From Flavobacteriales bacterium (GTDB lineage: Bacteria > Bacteroidota > Bacteroidia > Flavobacteriales_D > Crocinitomicaceae), in NCBI GenBank assembly GCA_947461185.1, contig CANHJY010000074.1, forward strand, positions 1-8,222: a stretch of DNA of 8,222 nucleotides, written 5' to 3'. This document shows positions 1 through 7,853 of the stretch, piece after piece; the first letter of the stretch is position 1; every line of letters begins with the position of its first letter. The notes beneath the pieces were generated by a model. It was given only the letters and a program-made list of their open reading frames with translations. It did not search any database and was not told the DNA's origin. Both the position numbers and the translations under genes were made by a program.

Positions 1-588
1 AAACTTCGCATTGTTAATGAGAATATTGACTCAAAAGACAAGCGGACATGGTTAGAATGGGCGAAAAAAGCAATGCAATCTGTCTATGGATACGAATGGC
101 AGGGTGACAACCTCTTTATTGCTAGAGAATCTATTTTCTGTTCTTACCTAGACTACTATGAGCAAAAATTCGGTTCGAATAAACCAGACGGGAAAACGCT
201 AAAATCTATAGCCCGAATTATTTCTTGGAATTTTTGGCAGATGGATGGTTTGAAAATGACTGTTCCCAATTCTTGTGGAGAAAAGATTACTTGTATCAAT
301 CAGAACGAAATCGATAAGATTCAATATAAAATCAACAACGAATTAAGTCTTTTTCAACTTGAGATTCCTGAACCAGTTTTTGAATTGAGACCATGTGAAG
401 GTTGCCGTACAGGTAAAATCAATCAACACAATGGTGTTTATTGCCTTATTCGAGATTGGCATGCTACAGAGAGAGAAGACAGAAAAAAACCTCGAAAAGG
501 TGACCTCAAGAAGTTGCGAGAAGAAGAAATTTCTACTGGAGCTATTGTTCCATTTTATACCATTATAGGTGATTTTGAAAATAAATAA
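1..588 (+). CDS. Adenine-specific DNA methyltransferase, C-terminal part (restriction subunit M family), 5'-truncated
   Basis: The reading frame is open from the first base to the TAA at 586-588, giving 195 visible residues; the true start lies upstream, and the ATG at 73 is most likely an internal methionine because 24 in-frame codons precede it. The catalytic NPPY motif and SAM site are not in view. I recognise the family from the segment at about 82-135 (SVYGYEWQGDNLFIARE) and from ISWNFWQMDGLK at about 223-258, which I know from Bacteroidota proteins annotated as 'restriction endonuclease subunit M'. In that family these segments follow the methylase core and probably belong to target recognition. 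A CxxC pair (codons at 394 and 403) followed by a third Cys (442) looks like part of a small zinc ribbon. The expected role is methylation of adenine in host DNA to protect it from the restriction genes downstream, 21 nt away. The family call comes from memory of conserved words, not from a visible catalytic site. Confidence 0.7.
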   Translation, partial: KLRIVNENIDSKDKRTWLEWAKKAMQSVYGYEWQGDNLFIARESIFCSYLDYYEQKFGSNKPDGKTLKSIARIISWNFWQMDGLKMTVPNSCGEKITCINQNEIDKIQYKINNELSLFQLEIPEPVFELRPCEGCRTGKINQHNGVYCLIRDWHATEREDRKKPRKGDLKKLREEEISTGAIVPFYTIIGDFENK

Positions 589-609
589 TTTAACAAAAAA
601 TAATTCATT
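589..609 (+). promoter_or_regulatory. A/T-rich leader before the helicase-methylase gene, no Shine-Dalgarno
   Basis: The 21 bases between the first two genes are almost entirely A and T and contain no purine-rich Shine-Dalgarno word. A/T-rich, SD-less leaders are usual for Bacteroidota translation starts. I see no -33/-7 promoter pair (TTTG / TAnnTTTG) and no hairpin, so the gap is best read as a translation-initiation spacer inside an operon. Confidence 0.45.
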
Positions 610-3600
610 ATGGCAATATTTTCATCATTTGAAGAAATTTTAAGTAAAGAAGAAACTGATGGTGCTATTGTACTAAGAGATGAGCAGCAAGAGGCTATAA
701 AGCGCGCAGCGCAACACTTTAAAAATGAATCTCATCGCAATTTCCTTTGGAACGCCAAGATGCGTTTCGGGAAAACAATATGCGCAATGCAACTTGCAAA
801 AAAAATGGGTGTCAAAACTTGCCTTATTGTTACCCATAGACCAGTTGTGAACAAAGGCTGGAAAGAAGATTTTGATAAGACTTTCGGTAGTGACCAACAT
901 TACAAATTTGGGACTCGTTTTATTGACAAGGAAAATGACAAAATAGAGAACGAAGGTGACTATTATGAACTGGAGAAATTCTCTAATAAAGAAGGTAACC
1001 ATTTGGTTTTCTTTGTCTCTATGCAGTACCTTTGTCTTTCACAGGAAGTTAATACAAACTCTAAAAATAAGGATAAGATTGCCAATGAGAACGACAAGCT
1101 AAAGGCAGCAATTTTAAATAAAGTATGGGATCTTGTGGTAATTGATGAAGCCCACGAGGGTACCCAAACCTATCTTGGTAAACGAGTAATCGAAAAACTC
1201 TCCAAGCCTAAGACAAAAGTGCTCCACCTCTCAGGTACCCCTTTCAATCTTTATCAGAATTTTGCCTCTGATGAAATCTATACTTGGGATTACATTAAGG
1301 AGCAGCGTGCAAAGGCGCATTGTGAAACAGATATCTGGAAGAAGAATAATCCTGATAAGCGCAATCCATATGGTGGTTTGCCACGTATGAACATTTATAC
1401 CTATGATTTAGCCAATCTGCTTAAAAATTACTGTGATCAAGAACAAGCATTTAAGTTTTCCGAATTTTTCCGCACATGGAGTGAAAAACGGCACAAAGGT
1501 AAAATACCACAAGGAAAGGCTGGAAGCTTTGTACATGAAGATGATGTAAAAAACTTTCTTGATTTGCTCTGTCAAAAAAGTGACGATACCGGCTATCCAT
1601 TTTCTACGGATGAATATAGGAAAAACTTTAGACATACACTCTGGGTGGTACCTGGTGTAAGCGAAGCTAAGGCTCTTACAGAACTTTTAAGACAGCACAA
1701 AATATTCAAACTTTTCAAGGTAATCAATGTTGCAGGGAACAGTGAAGATGACGAGATCCAATCAAATGCACTGGACAAAGTACTTAATGAAATTGGAGAT
1801 AGACCAGACAATCGTTTCACAATCACTATTTCTTGTGGTCGTCTTACTACCGGTGTAACTGTTTCTCCATGGACCGCAGTCCTATACCTCAAAGGATCAG
1901 ATAATACGTCAGCTAGTACGTATTTGCAGACCATTTTCCGTGTTCAATCGCCCTGGGAATATAATTCTAGTGGAAAAAAATGGATGAAGAAAGAATGTTT
2001 TGTTTTCGATTTTGCCCCGAATCGCACACTTCAGATGATGGCAGAAACAGCTAAATTTTCGGTGGATACTGAAGATGATGAAGAAAATAACAAAAAACAG
2101 AAAAAAGGCAAGCGCCCATCAACGAAAGATGATCGCGAAAAGATGAAGGAATTCCTCAACTTCTGTCCGGTTGTTGCTATGGAAGGAGGCATAATGAAAG
2201 ATTATGATGTAGACAGTCTTTTTGCCCAGCTTGACCGTGTTTATGTTGATCGCGTTGTGCGTAATGGATTCAATGACAACAGTCTCTACAATGAACAGGA
2301 ACTCCTCAACCTCGATCCAGAAGCCCTCAATCGATTACAAGAAATCATCAGTAAGACCACAAATCTCAAAAAGCCGGAGAAAGCAGGCACTATTGAATTG
2401 ACTGATAACCCTAAAAATGCTGCCAAATCGAACAATGGATCAGAAGATGGAGCAGAGTCAAAAAATAAGGATGAAGAAGATCTTCAAAAACAGGAAGAAA
2501 GGGAGCGTAGGAAAAAAGAACGAGAAGAGCGTGACAACCGCATCACTATTCTAAGAGGTATATCACTTCGAATTCCACTTCTTATCTATGGAGCTGAACT
2601 TATCGATGAAACAGCAGAAAATGCAGGCATCACCATCGACAACTTTACCAGCATTGTGGATGATGCGTCTTGGGCTGAATTTATGCCAAAAGGTGTAAGC
2701 AAAGATGATTTTAACAGCTTTAAAATAGCCTATAATCCAACCGTATTTCTTGAATCTGGTAAACGTATACGAGCACTTGTAAGAGAAGCCGATAGTATGC
2801 CAACTGATTTAAGAATACAACGCATTGCTGAAATTTTCTCTTACTTCCACAATCCAGATAAAGAGACAGTATTAACTCCATGGCGTGTAGTTAATATGCA
2901 TATGAGTGATTGTATAGGTGGGTTCTGCTTTTTCAATGAAAAATTTGATGGTCCGAATCAAAAGGAAATAATTGAAGAAACAACAGGAGAAGCTGTAGTC
3001 GTTGATACTAATGAGCCACGGCTTGTCCACAAAGGTCAAGTTACAACGGACATTTTTTGGGATGACAATCCTAAGAACCTCACTCTAAATTCTAAGGTCT
3101 TGGAGATCAATTCTAAGACCGGACTCTATCCACTTTATATTGCTTATTCGCTATTTCGATTCCGTAGTGCTCATTTTGTAGAGGCAGATTTAATCAATAA
3201 TTCACAAAGTCTCTCCATTGAACAAGAGCAAGTTATTTGGGATGACATTATCCGTTATAACATATTTGTGATTTGTAAAACACCTATGGCAAAAGCAATT
3301 ACTAAAAGAACCTTAGTCGGTTTTAGAAACCTGGAAGTTCAACCAAATATTAAAATTGAGAATTTAAATGAACAAATCACGACCAATAAAGAAGAATTGA
3401 TAGCAAAGATCAAGAATGAAGGGTATTGGAAAAGTGATAATAACAATGATAAACAAATGAAATTCAATGCAATTGTTGGTAACCCGCCATACCAAATGAA
3501 TGATGGTAGCGGTGCGTCAGATGATGCTGCAAATCCAATATATCAAAATTTTGTTAGGATAGCAAAACAAATTGATCCTAATTATTTTACACTTATTATG

Positions 3601-4497
3601 CCTTCAAAATGGATGGTAGGAGGTAAAGCAATTCTAAAATCATTCAGAAAAGAAATGATGGAGGATAATCAGTTAAGTAGAATGTTTGACTTTGAAGAAT
3701 CGGCTGAATGTTTTACTAATCAACATATTGATGGAGGTATTTGCTATTTTCTTTGGGATAAAGGGCATACTGGGGAATTAAATTACTTCTATAAACCAAG
3801 TAATTCATCTAGTTTTAATATTATAAGAACTTTAACTGATGGTAATTCAGATATTGTAATACGTGATTACAGAAGGCAATCAATAATTAAAAAGACAAAA
3901 TCAGATAACACATTTATTGAAATAGTTTCTGCACGTAAACCGTTTGGAATTAACACTGATTTGTTCAATAATAAAGAAGCTTATCCTGAATATAATTTAA
4001 AAAGTCAAGAGTTTAAAGACTCCGTACTTGTTTGGGGTGTAAAAGGAATAAAAGGAGGCGCAAAAAGAGTGTGTGGTTTTATAAATGAATCTACAATTAA
4101 AAAGAAGAGAGAGTGGATTTCAGAATATAAACTTTTTATATCTAAAGCTTTTTCTGCTAATGCTGTAAATCCACCAGAATTAATAGTGGCTGGGCCAAAT
4201 GTTGTTTGTACAGAGACATTTTTAGTTATAGGACCATTTAGTGATAAAGAATCATTGGAGAGATGTCACAAATACACTAAAACTAATTTCTTCAAAATTC
4301 TATTATTTTTTGGTCGTGGAACTATGCAGGTATCCCAAGATGTATTTCGTTTCATCCCTCTTCAAGATTTCTCATCAGCTTCAGATATTGAATGGAATAA
4401 ATCTATTTCTGAAATCAATAAACAGTTGTTTGTTAAATATGACTTCAATATTGAAGAAATTCTTTTTATTGAAAGTATGATAAAACCAATGGAATAA
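610..4497 (+). CDS. SF2 helicase/translocase fused to an Eco57I-like N6-adenine DNA methyltransferase
   Basis: This 1295-residue protein combines ATP-driven DNA translocation with DNA adenine methylation. The helicase half (about 20-480) shows a variant Walker A, MRFGKT at 51-56 (Lys55), the DEAH box at 179-182, SGTPF (motif III) at 208-212, a motif V-like segment TTGVTV at 413-418, and a motif VI-like QTIFRVQ at 440-446. Lys/Glu-rich stretches at about 485-512 and 600-643 form a flexible or coiled linker. The methylase half has a motif X-like TPWRVVNMH (756-764), a motif I candidate VLEINSKTGLYPLY (830-843) and the catalytic NPPY at 958-961; MPSKWMVGG (about 997-1005) and GGICYFLWDKGH (1042-1053) are typical of segments after NPPY. 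The remainder to the C-terminus is probably the target-recognition domain. Type ISP enzymes (LlaGI/LlaBIII) have a similar helicase-methylase order but carry an N-terminal Mrr-like nuclease, which is absent here; the HNH gene directly downstream may replace it. The ATG at 610 is the only start that keeps the N-terminal Q-motif-like region, and no longer frame exists upstream. Confidence 0.87.
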   Translation: MAIFSSFEEILSKEETDGAIVLRDEQQEAIKRAAQHFKNESHRNFLWNAKMRFGKTICAMQLAKKMGVKTCLIVTHRPVVNKGWKEDFDKTFGSDQHYKFGTRFIDKENDKIENEGDYYELEKFSNKEGNHLVFFVSMQYLCLSQEVNTNSKNKDKIANENDKLKAAILNKVWDLVVIDEAHEGTQTYLGKRVIEKLSKPKTKVLHLSGTPFNLYQNFASDEIYTWDYIKEQRAKAHCETDIWKKNNPDKRNPYGGLPRMNIYTYDLANLLKNYCDQEQAFKFSEFFRTWSEKRHKGKIPQGKAGSFVHEDDVKNFLDLLCQKSDDTGYPFSTDEYRKNFRHTLWVVPGVSEAKALTELLRQHKIFKLFKVINVAGNSEDDEIQSNALDKVLNEIGDRPDNRFTITISCGRLTTGVTVSPWTAVLYLKGSDNTSASTYLQTIFRVQSPWEYNSSGKKWMKKECFVFDFAPNRTLQMMAETAKFSVDTEDDEENNKKQKKGKRPSTKDDREKMKEFLNFCPVVAMEGGIMKDYDVDSLFAQLDRVYVDRVVRNGFNDNSLYNEQELLNLDPEALNRLQEIISKTTNLKKPEKAGTIELTDNPKNAAKSNNGSEDGAESKNKDEEDLQKQEERERRKKEREERDNRITILRGISLRIPLLIYGAELIDETAENAGITIDNFTSIVDDASWAEFMPKGVSKDDFNSFKIAYNPTVFLESGKRIRALVREADSMPTDLRIQRIAEIFSYFHNPDKETVLTPWRVVNMHMSDCIGGFCFFNEKFDGPNQKEIIEETTGEAVVVDTNEPRLVHKGQVTTDIFWDDNPKNLTLNSKVLEINSKTGLYPLYIAYSLFRFRSAHFVEADLINNSQSLSIEQEQVIWDDIIRYNIFVICKTPMAKAITKRTLVGFRNLEVQPNIKIENLNEQITTNKEELIAKIKNEGYWKSDNNNDKQMKFNAIVGNPPYQMNDGSGASDDAANPIYQNFVRIAKQIDPNYFTLIMPSKWMVGGKAILKSFRKEMMEDNQLSRMFDFEESAECFTNQHIDGGICYFLWDKGHTGELNYFYKPSNSSSFNIIRTLTDGNSDIVIRDYRRQSIIKKTKSDNTFIEIVSARKPFGINTDLFNNKEAYPEYNLKSQEFKDSVLVWGVKGIKGGAKRVCGFINESTIKKKREWISEYKLFISKAFSANAVNPPELIVAGPNVVCTETFLVIGPFSDKESLERCHKYTKTNFFKILLFFGRGTMQVSQDVFRFIPLQDFSSASDIEWNKSISEINKQLFVKYDFNIEEILFIESMIKPME
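3230..4495. other. AT-rich compositional block within the methylase/specificity part of the fusion gene
   Basis: Hand counts of 60-base lines give about 20-32% G+C here (3541-3600: 13/60; 3781-3840: 12/60; 3901-3960: 19/60). The same gene gives about 43-45% upstream (1141-1200: 26/60; 2281-2340: 27/60), and the next gene starts at 40% (4501-4560: 24/60). The fall is gradual from about 3120 and the return at the gene end is sharp. The block covers NPPY and the presumed target-recognition region, which fits replacement of the specificity end by recombination. Confidence 0.5.
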
Positions 4498-4500
4498 ATG
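4495..4500 (+). promoter_or_regulatory. Stop-start junction TAAATG, likely translational coupling
   Basis: The TAA stop of the helicase-methylase gene is followed at once by the ATG of the HNH endonuclease gene, with zero bases between them. The only SD-like word nearby is a short GGA at 4491-4493. Such a junction suggests that ribosomes finishing the first gene reinitiate on the second, which would tie nuclease output to methylase output. Confidence 0.55.
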
Positions 4501-5271
4501 TTGCGAGAAAAATTCACCGAATATCTTTTAAAAGTTGACCGGCAAATGCCAGAAGAGCGTCGTGAGCAGATTATCCACTTTGCTGAGAACCAGCTTACGG
4601 ATTTCATACGTGTTTATTTTGATTCTCAATATCTTGGTCTTTATGCTTGTACTGACCTAAATTTCTATAGGAAACTTGAAGATGAAATGCAAACAAATGC
4701 AGAAATACGTCTAATCTCAGATATAGACGATTTATATAGTTTATGTATTTATCACTACAAAAATTTCCTAGGTAGCAAGCAATTTAGGGGAAAAGACCGA
4801 CCAATTCTTGCTCCAAATGAGAATAAATCGAAAAAAACTGTCACATCCATTGAGGAACCAAAAAAGGAATCTGACCCCCTTCTGCCGGAATCTGAAGAAA
4901 TTAGTACAGAAGGAAAAAGTCGTCAGGTAAATATTACCCGTTACGAACGGGATCCAAAGGACAGGAAAAAAGCACTAGATCGAGATAACTATCAATGTCA
5001 GGTTTGCCGCATAAAATTCGAGTTGGTATATGGTGAAATCGGCAAGGATTATATAGAAGTACATCACTTGTATCCTGTGAGTAATATGGGAGAAGACTAT
5101 AAATTTGATGCTCTTGATCCTGAACGTGGTTTGGTTTGTTTGTGCGCCAACTGTCATGCAATGATTCATCGAGGCGGGCACTACGAAGAGCGAGATGGTA
5201 AGCGCGTGATGATTCCTATGTCGCTTATAGATCTTCAAAAAAAATTTAATGAACTGAATAATAAAGGTTGA
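4498..5271 (+). CDS. McrA-like HNH endonuclease, probable nuclease of the restriction module
   Basis: This 257-residue protein probably cuts DNA. Its C-terminal domain (about 150-230) is a clear HNH fold with a structural zinc site: CQVC at 167-170, IEVHH at 186-190 holding the catalytic histidine, CANCH at 216-220, and His224. Asn218 fits the central N of HNH. The spacing and the RDNYQCQVC / YIEVHHLYPVS wording match the McrA-type predicted restriction endonucleases (COG3183-like). The N-terminal part (about 1-95) is separate and helical-looking; GLYACTD followed by LYSLCIYHYKNFL resembles the small N-terminal module found on other restriction HNH proteins, whose role I cannot name. A polar Ser/Glu/Lys linker (about 105-145) joins the two. 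Position directly after the fusion gene, which has no visible nuclease of its own, suggests it is the cleavage subunit. All expected metal and catalytic residues are present. A modification-dependent (type IV-like) role is the main alternative. Confidence 0.88.
   Translation: MLREKFTEYLLKVDRQMPEERREQIIHFAENQLTDFIRVYFDSQYLGLYACTDLNFYRKLEDEMQTNAEIRLISDIDDLYSLCIYHYKNFLGSKQFRGKDRPILAPNENKSKKTVTSIEEPKKESDPLLPESEEISTEGKSRQVNITRYERDPKDRKKALDRDNYQCQVCRIKFELVYGEIGKDYIEVHHLYPVSNMGEDYKFDALDPERGLVCLCANCHAMIHRGGHYEERDGKRVMIPMSLIDLQKKFNELNNKG
5263..5267 (+). promoter_or_regulatory. Possible ribosome binding site (AAAGG) that decides the start of the next gene
   Basis: AAAGG at 5263-5267 lies 9 bases before the ATG at 5277, a workable Shine-Dalgarno spacing. 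It touches the alternative TTG codon at 5268, where it could not act. This favours ATG 5277 over TTG 5268. The site lies inside the last codons of the HNH gene. SD use is weak in Bacteroidota, so the argument is modest. Confidence 0.4.
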
Positions 5272-5276
5272 AAGAA

Positions 5277-7853
5277 ATGCAAAATTCGGAGTTAATAAAA
5301 TGGTTAAATCAAGATCTGATTGAAAGAATATCGGGTGCTGATCTGAATGAGCCTTTTGTTTGGAAACTCAAGCTTTCTTTAACCGATTTTGAAGAACTTG
5401 AATCAGCCATATCAAAAAGCATTTCTGAGAATAGCGGAAGTTACGCTCATCTTATATCACCTGGCTCTTCATGGTTTGTTATGGTCTACCTCGCAGAGTG
5501 GTACAAACGATGCTATTTCCAAGGAGAGAAGAATAGTGGTCATAAAGCTATTAATCCCGATTCGTCTGAATTAAAACGCTTATGGGAACACTCTGGAGTA
5601 GATATAAATAATTTTGTTTATACGACTGAAAACGGAGACCGTCTGTGGCAGTATTCCATTTATGTACTTGGCGGACTTGCTATTAGGCATGAACTTGGAG
5701 GAAAGAAAAACAAAAGTTTCCTCAAGCAAATTTGTCGCTTACTTCATCAGGAGAATGGCATCCTTGATGCCGATGAGTTTAAAGAAGATAACCGTGCTAT
5801 CTCATTCAGAGAGAGTATTCTACAAAAGCATAGTTTGTATAGTTATCTCTTAGAAATAATAGGCGGTGAATCACCATTTAGTTATTTAGATCTTGAAAAT
5901 CCTGCGTCCGAAGTTAATTTATTCATAGAGGCGATAAAAGAGGCAGATAAAGCTGTTCTTTCAAACAAATTTGATTTTGAGTGGGTAGTGCGACAGGCAC
6001 CAGAAAACGAGACTATGGATAGATGGCTTCAGGTAAATCTTCGTCCTGAACTATATGGCGGACTTCATGAAGAGCTCCATAAAAGACGCCTTATTACATG
6101 GGACATCCAAAATCCTGAAAGGCTCAAACTTACCTTTTTCATTCGCTTTCTAGATGGGGATAATTGTATACATACTAGTTCACCATTTATCCACTATTGG
6201 AGTACCGGTGATAATGAGTCACGTCTAATTAAATGGGGGGCGGGTATACCTAAAGTGAAAGATATTCCAACAACTCATTTCGATACTATTGAGATTGTAG
6301 CTAAAGATTTTGTTACCAATAAACTGTATGAGAATATTCAGAAAGAGTCAGTTAGCGAATACATGCAACTCTGGAGGATAGATGATTTCAATGACGAATG
6401 GAGTAGTAAAAAACGAAGCCAAAAAGATACTGCAGTTTTATTTTCTGATGCTTGTTCTTTAACCGAAATTGAAACAAATGAGATAATTCGTAAGCCTTTT
6501 CGTGGTAAAAATAGTTCTAATACTGTGCCACTAAATTGGTATTACATTGAGGATTCAGTTACCCTAGTGAATCATTTGGGCGAACAAGTAAGACTTTACA
6601 ACCGCCAGGGATATGATCATCTTCGTATAAAAAAATATGATAGTATCATTCATTATCTTGAAGGGGGATACATTGAATGTTCCTGTCTTGATGAAGATGG
6701 TATGGAGGAAACTACACAATTGCCACCTGTATTTAGGCGACAAGACATACGTGCCATACATTATGAATCGCGAGAAGCGGAGGAACCTGATGCAGATACA
6801 AATCCTGAAATTCTGCAATTTATGTCTTTGGATTCAACACGTTATTTAGATTGGACAGAGGATAACATACCCAATTATGGCCTATTAAACATACGAGCCT
6901 ATATAAAAGGAAAGGAATATAAAACAAGGGTTTTTTACATGCCTTCTTATTCAATTGATTTACCTATTATCCGTGATTTTACAAATTCACGAATCTATTA
7001 TGCAGAAAATCGCACTGGTGAACACACACAGATGTGCTATCAAGATGAAATTGTTTTAGATAAGAAAAAACAATTAAGTCCATCCGTTCAACTTTCAATC
7101 TTTGTTTCAGAAAATGCTTACGCAGTAATTAATATATTTCGACCTACTTTAATAAAAGAATTGATAGTTGATGGAAGTGTTATCAGATACATTCAGGAAG
7201 GTGAAAAACTCAATTTGCCTTATATTCTAAAATATCGATCATCAATAAATGATTTCAGTCTCAATGGATATAGGAAGTATAATTGCGCTTTTATTTCGTC
7301 TATATATACTCAAATGGGTAATATAAATGACGAACATCTTGATGCGTGGTCAAATGGAATATATTATCCTGTAAATCAAATTGATAAATTTGCCCCACAA
7401 TGGTTAAACATCGTGTTTGGAGATAAAGAAATTTCCGATAAACCCAAAAAAGGTAATATTTATTATTGGGATTACAAGGAAGAATCCAATCCTGAACAGA
7501 ATATACTCGATTTGGATAAAATGGCTGAGACGAGTCTTTTATTTGAAAGTATGGTTAGACCTAACGAACAACTGTCATGTATGTATCCAACAGCTAAACA
7601 AGACATATTCGAATATAATGCTGATTCCGTATCTATGCTAAAATGTTTCGAGACAGCAATGAAACACAAAACCTATTTTTTTATTTTCTGGCCGCTTTCA
7701 GTTATACTAGATAAAAAAGACTATTTGACTAAGGTTTATGAACCTTTACTAAATTTACGAAATGGATGTTTAACCGAGCAAGATGTTACATCTTTGAAGC
7801 GTTTTGAGGAAGAGTTTCGTTTTGAATGGAAAGATTTTGGAATAACATTGTAG
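5277..7853 (+). CDS. Large protein of unknown function, possibly STY4851/ECs_5259-like (Druantia DruH-like?)
   Basis: This 858-residue protein has no catalytic motif that I recognise: no Walker A, no nuclease signature, no signal peptide, no convincing membrane segment. The N-terminal 170 residues look helical and contain WFVMVYLAEWYKR (about 66-78) and GGLAIRHELGG (132-142). These recall the 'AEWYRR...GG' pattern I associate with the STY4851/ECs_5259 family of large defence-island proteins, but the resemblance is by eye. The middle and C-terminal parts (about 430-700) look rich in beta strands with many Tyr, Ile and Asp. A hydrophobic Phe/Trp/Pro run near the C-terminus (codons about 7664-7711) is isolated and probably core packing. 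I chose ATG 5277; a TTG at 5268, overlapping the previous stop, would add three residues. The gene sits 5 nt after the HNH gene and 23 nt before a helicase gene, which recalls the DruH-DruE pair of Druantia type III. That name is an inference; the protein could equally be an uncharacterised subunit of the restriction module. Base composition falls to about 27-33% G+C after roughly 6890. Confidence 0.6.
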   Translation: MQNSELIKWLNQDLIERISGADLNEPFVWKLKLSLTDFEELESAISKSISENSGSYAHLISPGSSWFVMVYLAEWYKRCYFQGEKNSGHKAINPDSSELKRLWEHSGVDINNFVYTTENGDRLWQYSIYVLGGLAIRHELGGKKNKSFLKQICRLLHQENGILDADEFKEDNRAISFRESILQKHSLYSYLLEIIGGESPFSYLDLENPASEVNLFIEAIKEADKAVLSNKFDFEWVVRQAPENETMDRWLQVNLRPELYGGLHEELHKRRLITWDIQNPERLKLTFFIRFLDGDNCIHTSSPFIHYWSTGDNESRLIKWGAGIPKVKDIPTTHFDTIEIVAKDFVTNKLYENIQKESVSEYMQLWRIDDFNDEWSSKKRSQKDTAVLFSDACSLTEIETNEIIRKPFRGKNSSNTVPLNWYYIEDSVTLVNHLGEQVRLYNRQGYDHLRIKKYDSIIHYLEGGYIECSCLDEDGMEETTQLPPVFRRQDIRAIHYESREAEEPDADTNPEILQFMSLDSTRYLDWTEDNIPNYGLLNIRAYIKGKEYKTRVFYMPSYSIDLPIIRDFTNSRIYYAENRTGEHTQMCYQDEIVLDKKKQLSPSVQLSIFVSENAYAVINIFRPTLIKELIVDGSVIRYIQEGEKLNLPYILKYRSSINDFSLNGYRKYNCAFISSIYTQMGNINDEHLDAWSNGIYYPVNQIDKFAPQWLNIVFGDKEISDKPKKGNIYYWDYKEESNPEQNILDLDKMAETSLLFESMVRPNEQLSCMYPTAKQDIFEYNADSVSMLKCFETAMKHKTYFFIFWPLSVILDKKDYLTKVYEPLLNLRNGCLTEQDVTSLKRFEEEFRFEWKDFGITL

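Noticed and set aside
673..1002. Antisense open frame of 109 codons opposite the helicase start
   Set aside because: It lies wholly inside the helicase gene, has a hydrophobic composition typical of a reverse-strand shadow, and covers Walker A codons that are under constraint on the + strand.
1408..1934. Two antisense open frames opposite the helicase domain
   Set aside because: No recognisable domain, no leader, and full overlap with conserved helicase coding sequence.
3088..3120. Short direct repeat AATTCTAAG twice and a 6-base inverted pair GGTCTT/AAGACC
   Set aside because: Both are inside coding sequence for the motif I region, too short to stand out from chance in AT-rich DNA, and the repeated codons simply encode NSK twice.
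4241..4480. Overlapping + strand frame at the end of the fusion gene
   Set aside because: It is in another frame of a well-supported gene and its residues (Phe/Leu/Ser-rich) reflect AT-rich shadow translation.
4934..5238. Antisense frames opposite the HNH domain
   Set aside because: The + strand carries the complete zinc and HNH residues here; the reverse frames show no family features.
5268..5276. TTG at 5268 as the start of the large unknown gene
   Set aside because: ATG at 5277 is in frame three codons later and has a better-spaced AAAGG; TTG starts are uncommon. The choice changes only three residues.
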